Shown piece by piece: positions 55,632 through 63,834 of a stretch of DNA of 64,000 nucleotides. Source of the stretch: Pseudomonadota bacterium (GTDB taxonomy: Bacteria; Pseudomonadota; Gammaproteobacteria; Burkholderiales; Methylophilaceae). The stretch spans positions 43,932-107,931 of the forward strand of contig JAKQIT010000088.1 of the NCBI GenBank assembly GCA_029556915.1. Reading direction: 5' to 3'. A program made the position numbers and the translations under genes. The first letter of the stretch is position 1. Each line of letters opens with the position of its first letter. Under the pieces are notes generated by a model. It was not told where the DNA came from and made no database searches. It saw only the letters and a program-made list of their open reading frames with translations.

Positions 55632-56945
55632 TTAGCTTTGAATAGGTAAACTGAGTCGCGCTTCTAAGCCACCTTCAGGGCGGTTAATCAATTCTAATCT
55701 GCCTTTGTGGAGCTTGGCAATTCGGTCTGCAATAGCGAGACCTAAACCACTTCCCCCTGCGTTACTACGCGCCGTATCAAGCCGTTCAAACGGGCGCAGC
55801 AGCTTTTCTTTGTGCGTTTCAGGAATACCAGGTCCGTTGTCATAAACGCTAATCACCACAAATTCTGCGGTAATTTTACTGGCAACACGCACTTGTCCAC
55901 CACCGTAAGCGTAAGCGTTGCCTACTAAATTATCGAGCAAGCGCTGCATGGCTAATGGCTTAATGGGAATAAAATAAGTTGGGGAAAGCTGAATGGCAAT
56001 GTCGCGACCAGCGCGCAACTGGCGGTCATGAATGGCTTGCAACAGCGTATTGATATCCACCATTTGTGAAGGCTCACCTTCTACCCCTTTTACAAAATCT
56101 AAAAATTGGTGAATGATGTTGTTCATGTCAGAAATATCTTCTACCATGCCGCTTTTAAAGCTAGCGCAACTATCCTCAGGTAACATTTCTACGGCCAAGC
56201 GTAATCTTGCCAGCGGTGTGCGAATATCGTGCGATACGCCTGCTAAAATAAGCGTACGCTCGGCATCAAGCTCTGCCAAAGCGTCAGCCATATTGTTAAA
56301 GGTGTTGTTCACCTCTTGCAGTTCTGCAAAGCTACCTTCAGGAAGTTTTTCCGGTTTTTCTCCGTTACGCAAACGTTCAGCAGCATCCATCAAAAGCCGT
56401 AGAGGGCGGTTAATACGTGCTGCAATAAAGTAGCCGCCCGCGAGAGAAAGTGCCGCCACTAATGCCGCCCAGCCCAACCACTGCCAAGGAAATGGCCGTG
56501 ACACATGCACTTTAGGAATCACCACCCAAAAATCATCAAGGCCGATATTAAAACTCACCCAAAGACCTTCAATGCCATAATGTTTGGTGGTGATAATCGT
56601 TTCAACGCCTAAGCGCTCACGAATTTTCGCCGCCACCATTTGAATAAAGGGATCGTCAGGCAATGGCGCAATTTCTTCCATAAAATCAGCATAGTAAACA
56701 CGCACACCCTCTTTGCCAGTAATTTCAGAAAGCAGCGCTAGCCGCAGATTTTCTTGCGAGGCAATGAGTGAGGCACGGGTGTAATTGACCACTGTAACCG
56801 CTTGTAACGCGGTTGCTTCAGCACGTGGCTTGCGCTCAAAATATTCAAAAATTTCTAATGACGCATATTGCCCAATCGCCAAGAGTACGGCAATGAGCAA
56901 CATCACTCTGGCGAGTAGTGTCTTAGGTAAAAGTTTAACTTTCAA
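55632..56945 (-). CDS. EnvZ-like sensor histidine kinase
   Basis: The 437-residue protein has two N-terminal membrane helices around a periplasmic domain (about 12-30 and 152-175), HAMP (about 175-228), HisKA with GVSHDIRTPLARLRLAVE and a HATPase domain with LLDNLVGNAYAYG, YDNGPGIP, PFERLDTARSNAGGSGLGLAI. It lies downstream of an OmpR-type regulator on the same strand. The pairing and the TFD-like order resemble EnvZ/OmpR. Stimulus unknown. Confident in class, less in the exact name. Confidence 0.9.
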   Translation of the reverse strand: MKVKLLPKTLLARVMLLIAVLLAIGQYASLEIFEYFERKPRAEATALQAVTVVNYTRASLIASQENLRLALLSEITGKEGVRVYYADFMEEIAPLPDDPFIQMVAAKIRERLGVETIITTKHYGIEGLWVSFNIGLDDFWVVIPKVHVSRPFPWQWLGWAALVAALSLAGGYFIAARINRPLRLLMDAAERLRNGEKPEKLPEGSFAELQEVNNTFNNMADALAELDAERTLILAGVSHDIRTPLARLRLAVEMLPEDSCASFKSGMVEDISDMNNIIHQFLDFVKGVEGEPSQMVDINTLLQAIHDRQLRAGRDIAIQLSPTYFIPIKPLAMQRLLDNLVGNAYAYGGGQVRVASKITAEFVVISVYDNGPGIPETHKEKLLRPFERLDTARSNAGGSGLGLAIADRIAKLHKGRLELINRPEGGLEARLSLPIQS

Positions 56946-57018
56946 CGGTGAGCGTCTAGTTTTTAGTTGGGGTGAAGTTTATTGCTGTATTTATAGGCAG
57001 ATATTTTTAACCGTGCCG

Positions 57019-57744
57019 TTAGTCGCTCTCGCCATCGGGAATAAACACATAACCAAAACCCCACATAGTTTGTAAATAACGTGGATGTGCAGGGTCTGGT
57101 TCAATCAATTTACGTAAACGAGACACTTGTACATCAATACTGCGGTCAAATACATCTAGCTCGCGCCCACGGGCGAGTTGCATGAGTTTGTCGCGCGATA
57201 AAGGCTGGCGTGGGTGATCTACAAATACTTTTAGTAATGCAAATTCTCCGCTAGTAATGGTCACAGAGGCACCATCTTTAGAGAGCGAACGTGTAGAAGC
57301 GTTAAACACAAATTCACCAATATTGACTTGGTCGCTGCTAATAGCTGGCGCGCTGGGCAACAAGCGTTCATGTCTGCGCAACACTGCATTGATGCGAGCA
57401 AGTAACTCACGCGGGTTAAAAGGTTTTGGCAAATAATCATCAGCGCCCATTTCTAGACCAATAATTCTATCCACTTCATCACCACGGGCGGTGAGCATGA
57501 CAATAGGTAAAATTGTACCCATGCCGCGAATTCTTCGGCAAATTGACAAACCATCTTCACCTGGCAGCATTAAATCAAGCACCATTAAATCTACCGAGCC
57601 CGCCGCTAGCGCAGCATCCATTTCTTTAGCATCTGCTGCGACCTTAACCGAAAACCCTTGTTCAGTTAGGTATCTCTGCAACAACTCGCGTAAGCGAATG
57701 TCATCATCGACTACTAAAATTTTTTTACTTTGTTCTGTCGTCAT
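57019..57744 (-). CDS. ompR: OmpR-family response regulator
   Basis: The 241-residue protein has a receiver domain (about 8-122) with phospho-acceptor Asp57 in DLMVLDLMLPGEDG and Lys in YLPKPFNPRELLARI, then a winged helix DNA-binding domain with GEFALLKVFVDHPRQPLSRDKLMQLARGRELDVFDRSIDVQVSRLRKLIE. The sequence follows OmpR closely. The kinase gene is 73 bases downstream. Direct TGTTACAA repeats upstream could be an autoregulatory site. Confidence 0.92.
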   Translation of the reverse strand: MTTEQSKKILVVDDDIRLRELLQRYLTEQGFSVKVAADAKEMDAALAAGSVDLMVLDLMLPGEDGLSICRRIRGMGTILPIVMLTARGDEVDRIIGLEMGADDYLPKPFNPRELLARINAVLRRHERLLPSAPAISSDQVNIGEFVFNASTRSLSKDGASVTITSGEFALLKVFVDHPRQPLSRDKLMQLARGRELDVFDRSIDVQVSRLRKLIEPDPAHPRYLQTMWGFGYVFIPDGESD

Positions 57745-58048
57745 AATTTGAGTTCTTATCGTTAAAATGCGAGTGAAATAGATTGAAAATATTATAAGGC
57801 TTATATGAGGCTTTGTGATGAAATAATCAAGAGGGATTTTTAAGAAACTAAATGAAATTTCTCACATCAAAAGCAGTGTTACAAAACAGATTAATTTACA
57901 TTTTGTTACAATCTTTTCTAAAATGAAACAGTCAATTAACAATCACGGGGCATGATGTTTGGTTATACTACGCGTTCGCTATTAAAACTAAAAAAAACCA
58001 AATAACGGATAGATTTTTGTAACCCAATTGAGCGACAAAAATATTACG
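57745..58048. promoter_or_regulatory. Divergent promoter region ompR / EF-hand gene
   Basis: This 304-base region separates the divergent ompR and EF-hand genes. It holds two direct TGTTACAA octamers (57877-57884 and 57904-57911), 27 bases apart, and TGAAA(T/C) elements. These are like the GTTACA half-sites of OmpR boxes. Promoters were not identified with confidence. Confidence 0.45.
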
Positions 58049-58642
58049 ATGCTGAAAAATAAAATAATTTCTCGCTGTAGTTATTTACTTGCATGTATTG
58101 GCGTTTTTATGACGTTTCAAGCGGTGGCAGGTGGGCGAGTGAATTTACTTGTTGCAGAAGGCACCGCCAAGCAAATGGCGGATGATGATAATGTTAATGA
58201 TGGCCTGCAACAAACCCTAAACCTCAATTTCAGCCCAGAAAACAGAGAGAAATTACGCCGTGCATTAGATGATTATGCGCGCTCAGTTGACCAAAATCAT
58301 GACCAAATTGAAGAAAGTCGCCGCGCCATGCAAGAAAGCATTGAGCGCCGATTTTTAGATGCTGATAGTGATGGCGACGGATCAGTCAATCGACAAGAAG
58401 CTACTGAAAAACTTCCCCAAATTGCGCGACATTTTAATCAGGTAGATACTAATCAAGATGAAGCGATTACCATTGATGAACTAGAAGATGCACAGGCACG
58501 TATTTTAGAGCGCAGAAAGGCGGCAGAACTTGCGCTACAAGCTAAAAAATTACAAGATGCAGTAGATGCCGTTGCTGGTAAAGTAAAAGAAAAAACGGTC
58601 GAAAAAACGATTATAAATACCAAAAAAGTGCGAGTGAATTAA
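58049..58642 (+). CDS. Secreted EF-hand protein
   Basis: I start it at 58049 (MLKNKIISRCSYLLACIGVFMTFQAVAGG), which gives a signal peptide; a TTG at 58028 also lies in frame. The 197-residue protein has two EF-hand loops of calmodulin type, DADSDGDGSVNRQE and DTNQDEAITIDE, in the middle, followed by a Lys-rich coiled coil. It could bind Ca2+ in the periplasm. The first loop is complete; the second ends at E. Its role is unknown, though the two-component genes next to it may hint at regulation. Confidence 0.75.
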   Translation: MLKNKIISRCSYLLACIGVFMTFQAVAGGRVNLLVAEGTAKQMADDDNVNDGLQQTLNLNFSPENREKLRRALDDYARSVDQNHDQIEESRRAMQESIERRFLDADSDGDGSVNRQEATEKLPQIARHFNQVDTNQDEAITIDELEDAQARILERRKAAELALQAKKLQDAVDAVAGKVKEKTVEKTIINTKKVRVN

Positions 58643-58726
58643 AGTATTTTTAGATAAATACTCGCCATGCGGCTGGTGGGTAAATATAAATTCTCTTTTT
58701 CCTAATCTGTCACCGCAAATTCAAGT

Positions 58727-59392
58727 ATGAAAAAAAATCAACAAACATTACTTAAAGCAGATGCACTGGCGTTATTTGGTGCGGTTCTGCTATTGCAAAT
58801 GAGCCATGTTTGGGCTGCTACAGTAGATGGGCGCTGGCACGCTGGTATTGGTGACCCCACTATTTATGGTTGGATAACGGTGGGATGTTATTTCTTTGCA
58901 GTAGTTATTTGCGCTAATAAGACATTTAATTTGAAAAATGCTGGTGAAGGCTGCCGCTTCTGGCTATGTTTAGCACTTTTTTTGTTGTTATTAGGAATTA
59001 ACAAGCAGCTTGATTTGCAAACTTGGTTTACGCAAACCTTAAGAGACTCAGCACGCGAACATGGCTGGTATGAGGCTAGAAGACCATTACAAGCGCTGTT
59101 TATTGCTGGGTTAGCAGGGGGTATTCTGATTTCCTTGGTTTCTATCCGACGGTTTTTGGCAGCGTCATGGCATCGTCATAAAATAGCATGGATTGGTGTA
59201 GAGTTGCTTTGCGCTTTTGTGCTGATGCGTGCGGCTTCTTTTCATCATATGGATGTATTTATAAATCACCATTGGTTTGGAGTGCGCTTTAATGTGTTGC
59301 TAGAAATAGGGGCAATTTTAGTGATTATTGCTGGCGCGTTAAAAGAACAAGCGCCTAAGCCAAGTCACCCTAAAACTCGCTTAGCACAGTAG
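58727..59392 (+). CDS. Polytopic membrane protein, unknown
   Basis: I do not recognise this 221-residue protein. It has six hydrophobic segments (about 12-30, 45-60, 78-92, 123-145, 158-178 and 190-210), and an N-terminal Lys-rich start. One segment has RAASFHHMDVFINHHWFGVRFN, with several His. It may be a small transport or sensory membrane protein. It follows the EF-hand gene by 84 bases. Confidence 0.6.
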   Translation: MKKNQQTLLKADALALFGAVLLLQMSHVWAATVDGRWHAGIGDPTIYGWITVGCYFFAVVICANKTFNLKNAGEGCRFWLCLALFLLLLGINKQLDLQTWFTQTLRDSAREHGWYEARRPLQALFIAGLAGGILISLVSIRRFLAASWHRHKIAWIGVELLCAFVLMRAASFHHMDVFINHHWFGVRFNVLLEIGAILVIIAGALKEQAPKPSHPKTRLAQ

Positions 59393-59510
59393 CGATATTT
59401 TAGGTTGTTCTAGGCCTTTGTGTGGAGTAGAATAATCCTATCAGGGCGGCGTATTGGGCTAGTGCGTGATAGTTAGCCAATCATTTATTTAACTTTATAA
59501 GGAACTGAAC

Positions 59511-59801
59511 ATGCATAAATTATTAAAAGTGGTATTGCTTGGCTTGGCGTTATCATTAAGTCTAGCCGCTTGTAAAAAAACTGAAGAGGTCGCTACCGAT
59601 GCTGCTGCAACTGCAACCGAAGCAGCGTCAACAGCAACAGAAGCTACAGTTGATGCGGCTAAAGATGCCGCCGCCGCAACAGGTGAGGCAGCCGACGCAG
59701 CTGCCGCAGCAACTACAGAGGCTGTAGCCGAAGCAAAAGATACAGCCGAAGATGCTGTACAAGCGGCCAAAGATGCCGCCGCAGCTGAAGCCGCAAAATA
59801 A
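59511..59801 (+). CDS. Ala-rich low-complexity lipoprotein (second copy)
   Basis: The 96-residue protein has a lipoprotein signal (LLGLALSLSLAAC, lipobox LAAC) and an Ala/Glu/Thr/Asp/Lys-rich body built of about 7-11-residue units (ATEAAST, ATEATVD, AAKDAAA). Unlike the one at 53488-53835 it has Lys and Glu, so it may form an alpha-helical coiled coil. The two are probably distant paralogues. A terminator follows. Confidence 0.72.
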   Translation: MHKLLKVVLLGLALSLSLAACKKTEEVATDAAATATEAASTATEATVDAAKDAAAATGEAADAAAAATTEAVAEAKDTAEDAVQAAKDAAAAEAAK

Positions 59802-59817
59802 ACTTAGACTGAGTTGC

Positions 59818-59845
59818 AAAAAAAGGAGCCTCGGCTCCTTTTTTA
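59818..59845 (+). terminator. Terminator of the second Ala-rich lipoprotein gene
   Basis: GGAGCC (59825-59830), TC, GGCTCC (59833-59838), in A- and T-runs. It can also act on minus. Confidence 0.92.
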
Positions 59846-59872
59846 TTCAATATAATTTTTTATGTTGATGAT

Positions 59873-60589
59873 TTAAAAAGGTAAAAAGAGTGCGGTAGCA
59901 ATATTTTGTACCACACGCGAAATGGTGCGCTGCGATTTTTCTGCGAGTGTGATTGAAAACAAGTCCATGCTACCAATCATTTTGCCAAACTCACGCTCAA
60001 AAGATAAGTTTTGTCCTTGTGCACTCATTTCGTTGGACAATAAATACAGTTTTCCGCTGCTATCTCGTGCGTTGGCAAGCTTCCATGCGGCGATTTCAAC
60101 ATTGCGTGCCACGTTATAAATTTTTTGTGGATCAAGACTGTCTGTTAGATAAAAGTCCGTTTTATTGCCATGGGCTTTGAGTAACATAGTATGCAGGCCA
60201 ACAATAAAAGACAGCACGCGATCCCCTTTATATTTTGGGTCAAAAGCCAGAAAAATCGCCTCGGTATCTTGTTTGTTATTGAGCTCTTTAAATTTAAAAT
60301 GGTGTTGTTCATCCCCATCAAACACCCAATCAACCATTTTTTCAGCGTTGTCTGTGGTGCTTTTGGCAAGTTCATGCGGGTTGCGTTTGTAGAGTTTGAG
60401 CATCAATAAACGTAGGCTTTGTAAATTTTCTGAAAGCTCTACATCGGCCATTCGATCAAAGTCGCTTTTAATCAATTGGTTGCCTGTGCTTCTGTCGTGC
60501 CGCTCAGGAATTGGCTTGCTATTGGAGGGGGCATTGCTAGCGCAAGCAGATAAGTAACTGCAAAGGATTAAAAAATAGATATATTTCAT
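59873..60589 (-). CDS. Lipoprotein, unknown, next to phoR
   Basis: The 238-residue protein has a lipoprotein signal (YFLILCSYLSAC, lipobox LSAC). It has conserved-looking segments: ELSENLQSLRLLMLKLYKRNPHEL, TEAIFLAFDPKYKGDRVLSFIVGLHTML, but no domain I recognise. It starts 6 bases after phoR on the same strand and so may be co-transcribed with phoBR. Its role is unknown. Confidence 0.68.
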   Translation of the reverse strand: MKYIYFLILCSYLSACASNAPSNSKPIPERHDRSTGNQLIKSDFDRMADVELSENLQSLRLLMLKLYKRNPHELAKSTTDNAEKMVDWVFDGDEQHHFKFKELNNKQDTEAIFLAFDPKYKGDRVLSFIVGLHTMLLKAHGNKTDFYLTDSLDPQKIYNVARNVEIAAWKLANARDSSGKLYLLSNEMSAQGQNLSFEREFGKMIGSMDLFSITLAEKSQRTISRVVQNIATALFLPF

Positions 60590-60595
60590 ATTTTC

Positions 60596-61912
60596 TTATA
60601 GTGAGTGAGTCACAACACGCGATTTAGGAAATATTACTCTAAAAGTACTGCCTGCACCAAGCGCGCTGGTAATTTCCAGCTTAGCTTGATGGCGAATTAA
60701 AATATGTTTGACTATTGATAACCCCAAACCTGTGCCACCAGTTTCGCGGCTACGACCGCGGTCAACCCGATAAAAACGTTCAGTCAGTCTGTCAATATGT
60801 TCAGACGCGATGCCTATACCAGTATCGCGCACTGCGAACACCGCATTACCATCAATACGTTGCCAGCTAAGCCATAGTTCTCCGCCTTTTGGGGTATAGC
60901 GCACAGCATTGCTGACTAAATTACTTAAGGCGCTGCGCAGTTCTTCTTGCGCACCGTTAATGTAAAGTTGTGGGTCAGCATCAAGATGAACGTCGTGTTT
61001 GGATTTATACAAACTTTGGCTCAGGCTTAAGGCATCATTTTGCATAGATTGCAACAAACTGGGCATGTTAATTTCAATATTTTCCGGCGTTTCAGCATTG
61101 CTTTCAATGGTTGATAATGTAAGCAAATCCTCAATAATGCGGCGCATGCGCACTGTTTGCTCTTCCATCATAGCGAAATAGTGTTTGATTTGTGCAGGAA
61201 TCGCCCCTTCCATATCGCTTAGCGTTTCTAAAAAGCCACCCACCACAGTAAGTGGCGTGCGTAACTCGTGCGAAACATTGGCGATAAAATCACGGCGCAT
61301 GGTTTCCACTTTTTCAAGCTGCGTGGTATCGCGGCTAATCAGCAATTTTTGGTTATTGGCAAATGGAATCAGCAAAATTTCTAGCGTTAGCTCTGGGTTG
61401 CGCCAAGATTTGAGTTTGAAAGGCGTATCAAAATCGCCGTTGTATAAATAAGCAATAAAATGACTATCGCGAATTAAGTTAACGATAGGCAAGTGTTTAT
61501 CTTGCGCTAAATTCAAGCCGAGCTGGTTTTCAGCGTGTGGTGTACACCATTCAATTTCATTGCTAGCACTTAAAATCACCAATCCATCGGGCATGGCGGT
61601 GGTGGCAAGACTAAAGCGCTCTAAGGATTCACTAAGTTGCGTTTGATTTTTCTGGTTATTACGCTCGTATTTCAATAATGCGGTAAAGACATCTTCCCAC
61701 ACGCCTGCGCCTTCTGGAATGTTATTTACATGGGGTTTTTTAAACCATTTTTGTAGCTGATATAACCAATATATATGGCGAGCAAGATAAACGAGAAGAC
61801 CAGAACAAAAAGTAACTAAGGCAATTTTCTCGCCAGCAATAAACCATAAAAAAACGCAGATTACGCTAAATGCGCAAAACAGTAAAAATGCTTTCCAGCG
61901 AACATCTAGCAT
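60596..61912 (-). CDS. phoR: Phosphate regulon sensor kinase PhoR
   Basis: PhoR is the sensor kinase of the phosphate regulon. The 438-residue protein has one or two N-terminal membrane helices (about 9-50), a PAS domain (about 105-195, GLVILSASNEIEWCTPHAENQLGL), HisKA with FIANVSHELRTPLTVVGGFLETL, and HATPase with LVSNAVRYTPKGG, RDTGIGIASEH, FYRVDRGRSRETGGTGLGLSIV. It follows phoB on the minus strand after 120 bases, which hold family A copy n. Confidence 0.95.
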   Translation of the reverse strand: MLDVRWKAFLLFCAFSVICVFLWFIAGEKIALVTFCSGLLVYLARHIYWLYQLQKWFKKPHVNNIPEGAGVWEDVFTALLKYERNNQKNQTQLSESLERFSLATTAMPDGLVILSASNEIEWCTPHAENQLGLNLAQDKHLPIVNLIRDSHFIAYLYNGDFDTPFKLKSWRNPELTLEILLIPFANNQKLLISRDTTQLEKVETMRRDFIANVSHELRTPLTVVGGFLETLSDMEGAIPAQIKHYFAMMEEQTVRMRRIIEDLLTLSTIESNAETPENIEINMPSLLQSMQNDALSLSQSLYKSKHDVHLDADPQLYINGAQEELRSALSNLVSNAVRYTPKGGELWLSWQRIDGNAVFAVRDTGIGIASEHIDRLTERFYRVDRGRSRETGGTGLGLSIVKHILIRHQAKLEITSALGAGSTFRVIFPKSRVVTHSL

Positions 61913-61956
61913 AGTTTTTTTCGGTCAGTGAATTACAAAATTATACCGGAATTTTA

Positions 61957-62022
61957 GCCCGAGAGATTTTAATGCCTCTGTAAGCCAGTATCTGAGCGGC
62001 TTGCAGAGGTGCATCAAGGAAG
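61957..62022 (-). repeat. Family A hairpin repeat, copy n (phoB/phoR gap)
   Basis: In reverse orientation: GCCCGAGAGATTTTAATGCC, TCTGTAAGCCAGTATCTGAGCGGCTT, GCAGAGGTGCATCAAGGA. It lies in the intercistronic gap of the phoBR operon. Confidence 0.87.
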
Positions 62023-62032
62023 ACTGCTTATT

Positions 62033-62737
62033 TTAAGCGATTTTTTCATCACTTTTTTCAGATAAACGATAGCCTGCACCGCGCACAGTTTGCACCAAAT
62101 TTTCATGCCCTGAAACTGCTAATGCGTTGCGCAAACGGCGAATATGTACATCCACTGTGCGGTCTTCAACAAACACGCGGTCACCCCAAACTTTGTCGAG
62201 TAATTGGCTACGCGTGTGCACACGCTCGGCGTTGGTCATAAAAAAATGCAGAAGCCTAAACTCAGTTGGGCCTAAATCAATATTGGTCTGGTTACCGGTC
62301 ACGCGGTGTGTGGTAGGGTCAAGGCGCAAGCCTGCAATCTCTATCGGGTCATCCGTCATTTGCGGCGCACGGCGGCGCAATACAGCTTTAATACGCGCAT
62401 TCAGCTCGCGCGGGCTAAACGGTTTAGTCACGTAATCGTCAGCGCCCACCTCTAAGCCCCGCACTTTGTCATATTCATCGCCGCGAGCGGTGAGCATGAT
62501 GATAGGAATAGATTTGGTATGATTATCCGATTTTAATTTACGCGCAAATTCTAGGCCATTCATACCGGGCAACATCCAATCCAACAGAATTAAATCTGGC
62601 GTGGTTTCGCGCATTAAGTTTTGCGCAATTTCTACGCTAAGCGCACGAATCGCATTGTGTCCAGCTTGCGTGATATTGAGCGCAAGTAACTCTTGAATAG
62701 CAGGTTCATCTTCTACAACTAATATATTTGCTGGCAT
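62033..62737 (-). CDS. phoB: Phosphate regulon response regulator PhoB
   Basis: PhoB binds Pho boxes and activates phosphate-starvation genes. The 234-residue protein has a receiver domain with Asp53 (LILLDWMLPGMNG), YVTKPFSPRELNARIKAVLRR and a winged helix with GPTEFRLLHFFM, SQLLDKVWGDRVFVEDRTVDVHIRRLRNAL, GYRLS. Its own promoter has a Pho box (62783-62800), so it is autoregulated. Confidence 0.97.
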   Translation of the reverse strand: MPANILVVEDEPAIQELLALNITQAGHNAIRALSVEIAQNLMRETTPDLILLDWMLPGMNGLEFARKLKSDNHTKSIPIIMLTARGDEYDKVRGLEVGADDYVTKPFSPRELNARIKAVLRRRAPQMTDDPIEIAGLRLDPTTHRVTGNQTNIDLGPTEFRLLHFFMTNAERVHTRSQLLDKVWGDRVFVEDRTVDVHIRRLRNALAVSGHENLVQTVRGAGYRLSEKSDEKIA

Positions 62738-62782
62738 TTTTTAATCCTTAACTATTGCTAGCCTTTAGTGTATGAACTTAAT

Positions 62783-62800
62783 ATGACATATTCGTGACAA
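62783..62800 (-). promoter_or_regulatory. Pho box of phoB
   Basis: On the minus strand TTGTCAC-GAAT-ATGTCAT, two 7-base direct repeats separated by 4 bases, the exact spacing of a PhoB box. Ten bases farther is TACACT (62772-62767), a possible -10. Confidence 0.75.
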
Positions 62801-62840
62801 AAAACAATGGGGTATTGAAAAATATCACGCAACTAAAATG

Positions 62841-62871
62841 ACAAAACCCTCTAAATCTTAGAGGGTTTTGT
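62841..62871 (-). terminator. Terminator of rpoH
   Basis: A perfect 14-base stem (ACAAAACCCTCTAA with its reverse complement) and a 3-base loop, 62841-62871. It probably ends rpoH, and is symmetric. Confidence 0.92.
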
Positions 62872-62898
62872 TTATCATTCACGTCAATATCTAAAAAC

Positions 62899-63756
62899 TT
62901 AACGGCTTTCCAGCATCAATGTTTTCATTTTTTGCATAGCTTTCACTTCAATTTGGCGAATACGCTCTGCAGATACGCCAAACTCATCTGCCAACTCATG
63001 CAAAGTTTGGCCGCCCGATTCTTGCAGCCAGCGCGCTTCCACCACGCGGCGGCTGCGCTCATCAAGACTTTGTAGCGCGTTTGCTAAGCCTGTTGTTTCA
63101 GCCATTTCCATTTGTTTGGCTTGCAGAGCTTCTAATGGCTCTAAGCTTTCATCTTGCAAATAAGCAATTGGGCTGTAATTTTCTTCACTATCGTCATCGA
63201 TATTGGCTTCAAGCGAGATTTCATGTCCGTTTAAACGCGCTTCCATCTCAAGCACTTCTTCAGGTTTTACATTGAGCTCTTTTGCAATGTGCGCGACTTC
63301 AGCAGTTTGCAAGCTATTAATGCCAGATTTCATGCTGCGCAAATTAAAGAACAATTTACGTTGTGCTTTGGTGGTGGCAATTTTTACCATGCGCCAGTTG
63401 CGTACAATATATTCGTGAATCTCGGCTTTAATCCAATGCATAGCAAATGAAACCAAACGCACACCGCGCTCAGGGTCAAAGCGTTTCACCGCTTTCATCA
63501 AACCAATATTGCCTTCTTGAATTAAATCAGCTTGTGGTAAACCGTAGCCAATGTAGCCACGTGCAATGCTCGCTACCAATCGCAGGTGCGAGACAATCAG
63601 CTTGCGGGCGGCTTCTAAATCATTTTCTTTTTTAAACTTTACTGCAAGCGCATACTCATCTTCTGCTGAGAGAATAGGGTAGGCTTTAATGGCGCGGGCA
63701 TAATGCTCGACGCTATCAACGGCGCTGATTGCTGGTAATGTTAATGCGTTACTCAT
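62899..63756 (-). CDS. rpoH: Heat-shock sigma factor sigma-32
   Basis: RpoH directs RNA polymerase to heat-shock promoters. The 285-residue protein has region 2 (DLIQEGNIGLMKAVKRFDPERGVRLVSFAMHWIKAEIHEYI), the RpoH box (KAQRKLFFNLRSMK) and region 4 (TLHELADEFGVSAERIRQIEVKAMQKMKTLM). An AGGAGG site lies 11 bases before ATG. A CIRCE operator lies about 60 bases upstream, suggesting HrcA control. Confidence 0.97.
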   Translation of the reverse strand: MSNALTLPAISAVDSVEHYARAIKAYPILSAEDEYALAVKFKKENDLEAARKLIVSHLRLVASIARGYIGYGLPQADLIQEGNIGLMKAVKRFDPERGVRLVSFAMHWIKAEIHEYIVRNWRMVKIATTKAQRKLFFNLRSMKSGINSLQTAEVAHIAKELNVKPEEVLEMEARLNGHEISLEANIDDDSEENYSPIAYLQDESLEPLEALQAKQMEMAETTGLANALQSLDERSRRVVEARWLQESGGQTLHELADEFGVSAERIRQIEVKAMQKMKTLMLESR

Positions 63757-63807
63757 TAATGTTGTTACCTCCTAGTAACTATAATCTATAAGTAAGGAGT
63801 GCATAGT

Positions 63808-63834
63808 TTAGCACTCTAACTAAGAGAGTGCTAG
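63808..63834. promoter_or_regulatory. CIRCE operator upstream of rpoH
   Basis: TTAGCACTC (63808-63816), 9 bases, GAGTGCTAG (63826-63834): eight of nine bases of each arm fit the CIRCE consensus TTAGCACTC-N9-GAGTGCTAA exactly and the ninth differs only on the right. CIRCE is bound by HrcA, which represses groESL and dnaK in many bacteria. Confidence 0.9.

Noticed and set aside
58660-58690. CCATGCGGCTGGTGGG resembles part of a family A loop and arm.
   Set aside because: Only the CATGCGGCT piece matches, with no left arm or tail.
59495-59819. Long Ala/Ser and Cys-rich frames on the minus strand opposite the second Ala-rich lipoprotein gene.
   Set aside because: They are antisense shadows of the repeat; the plus frame has the lipobox, a start and a terminator.
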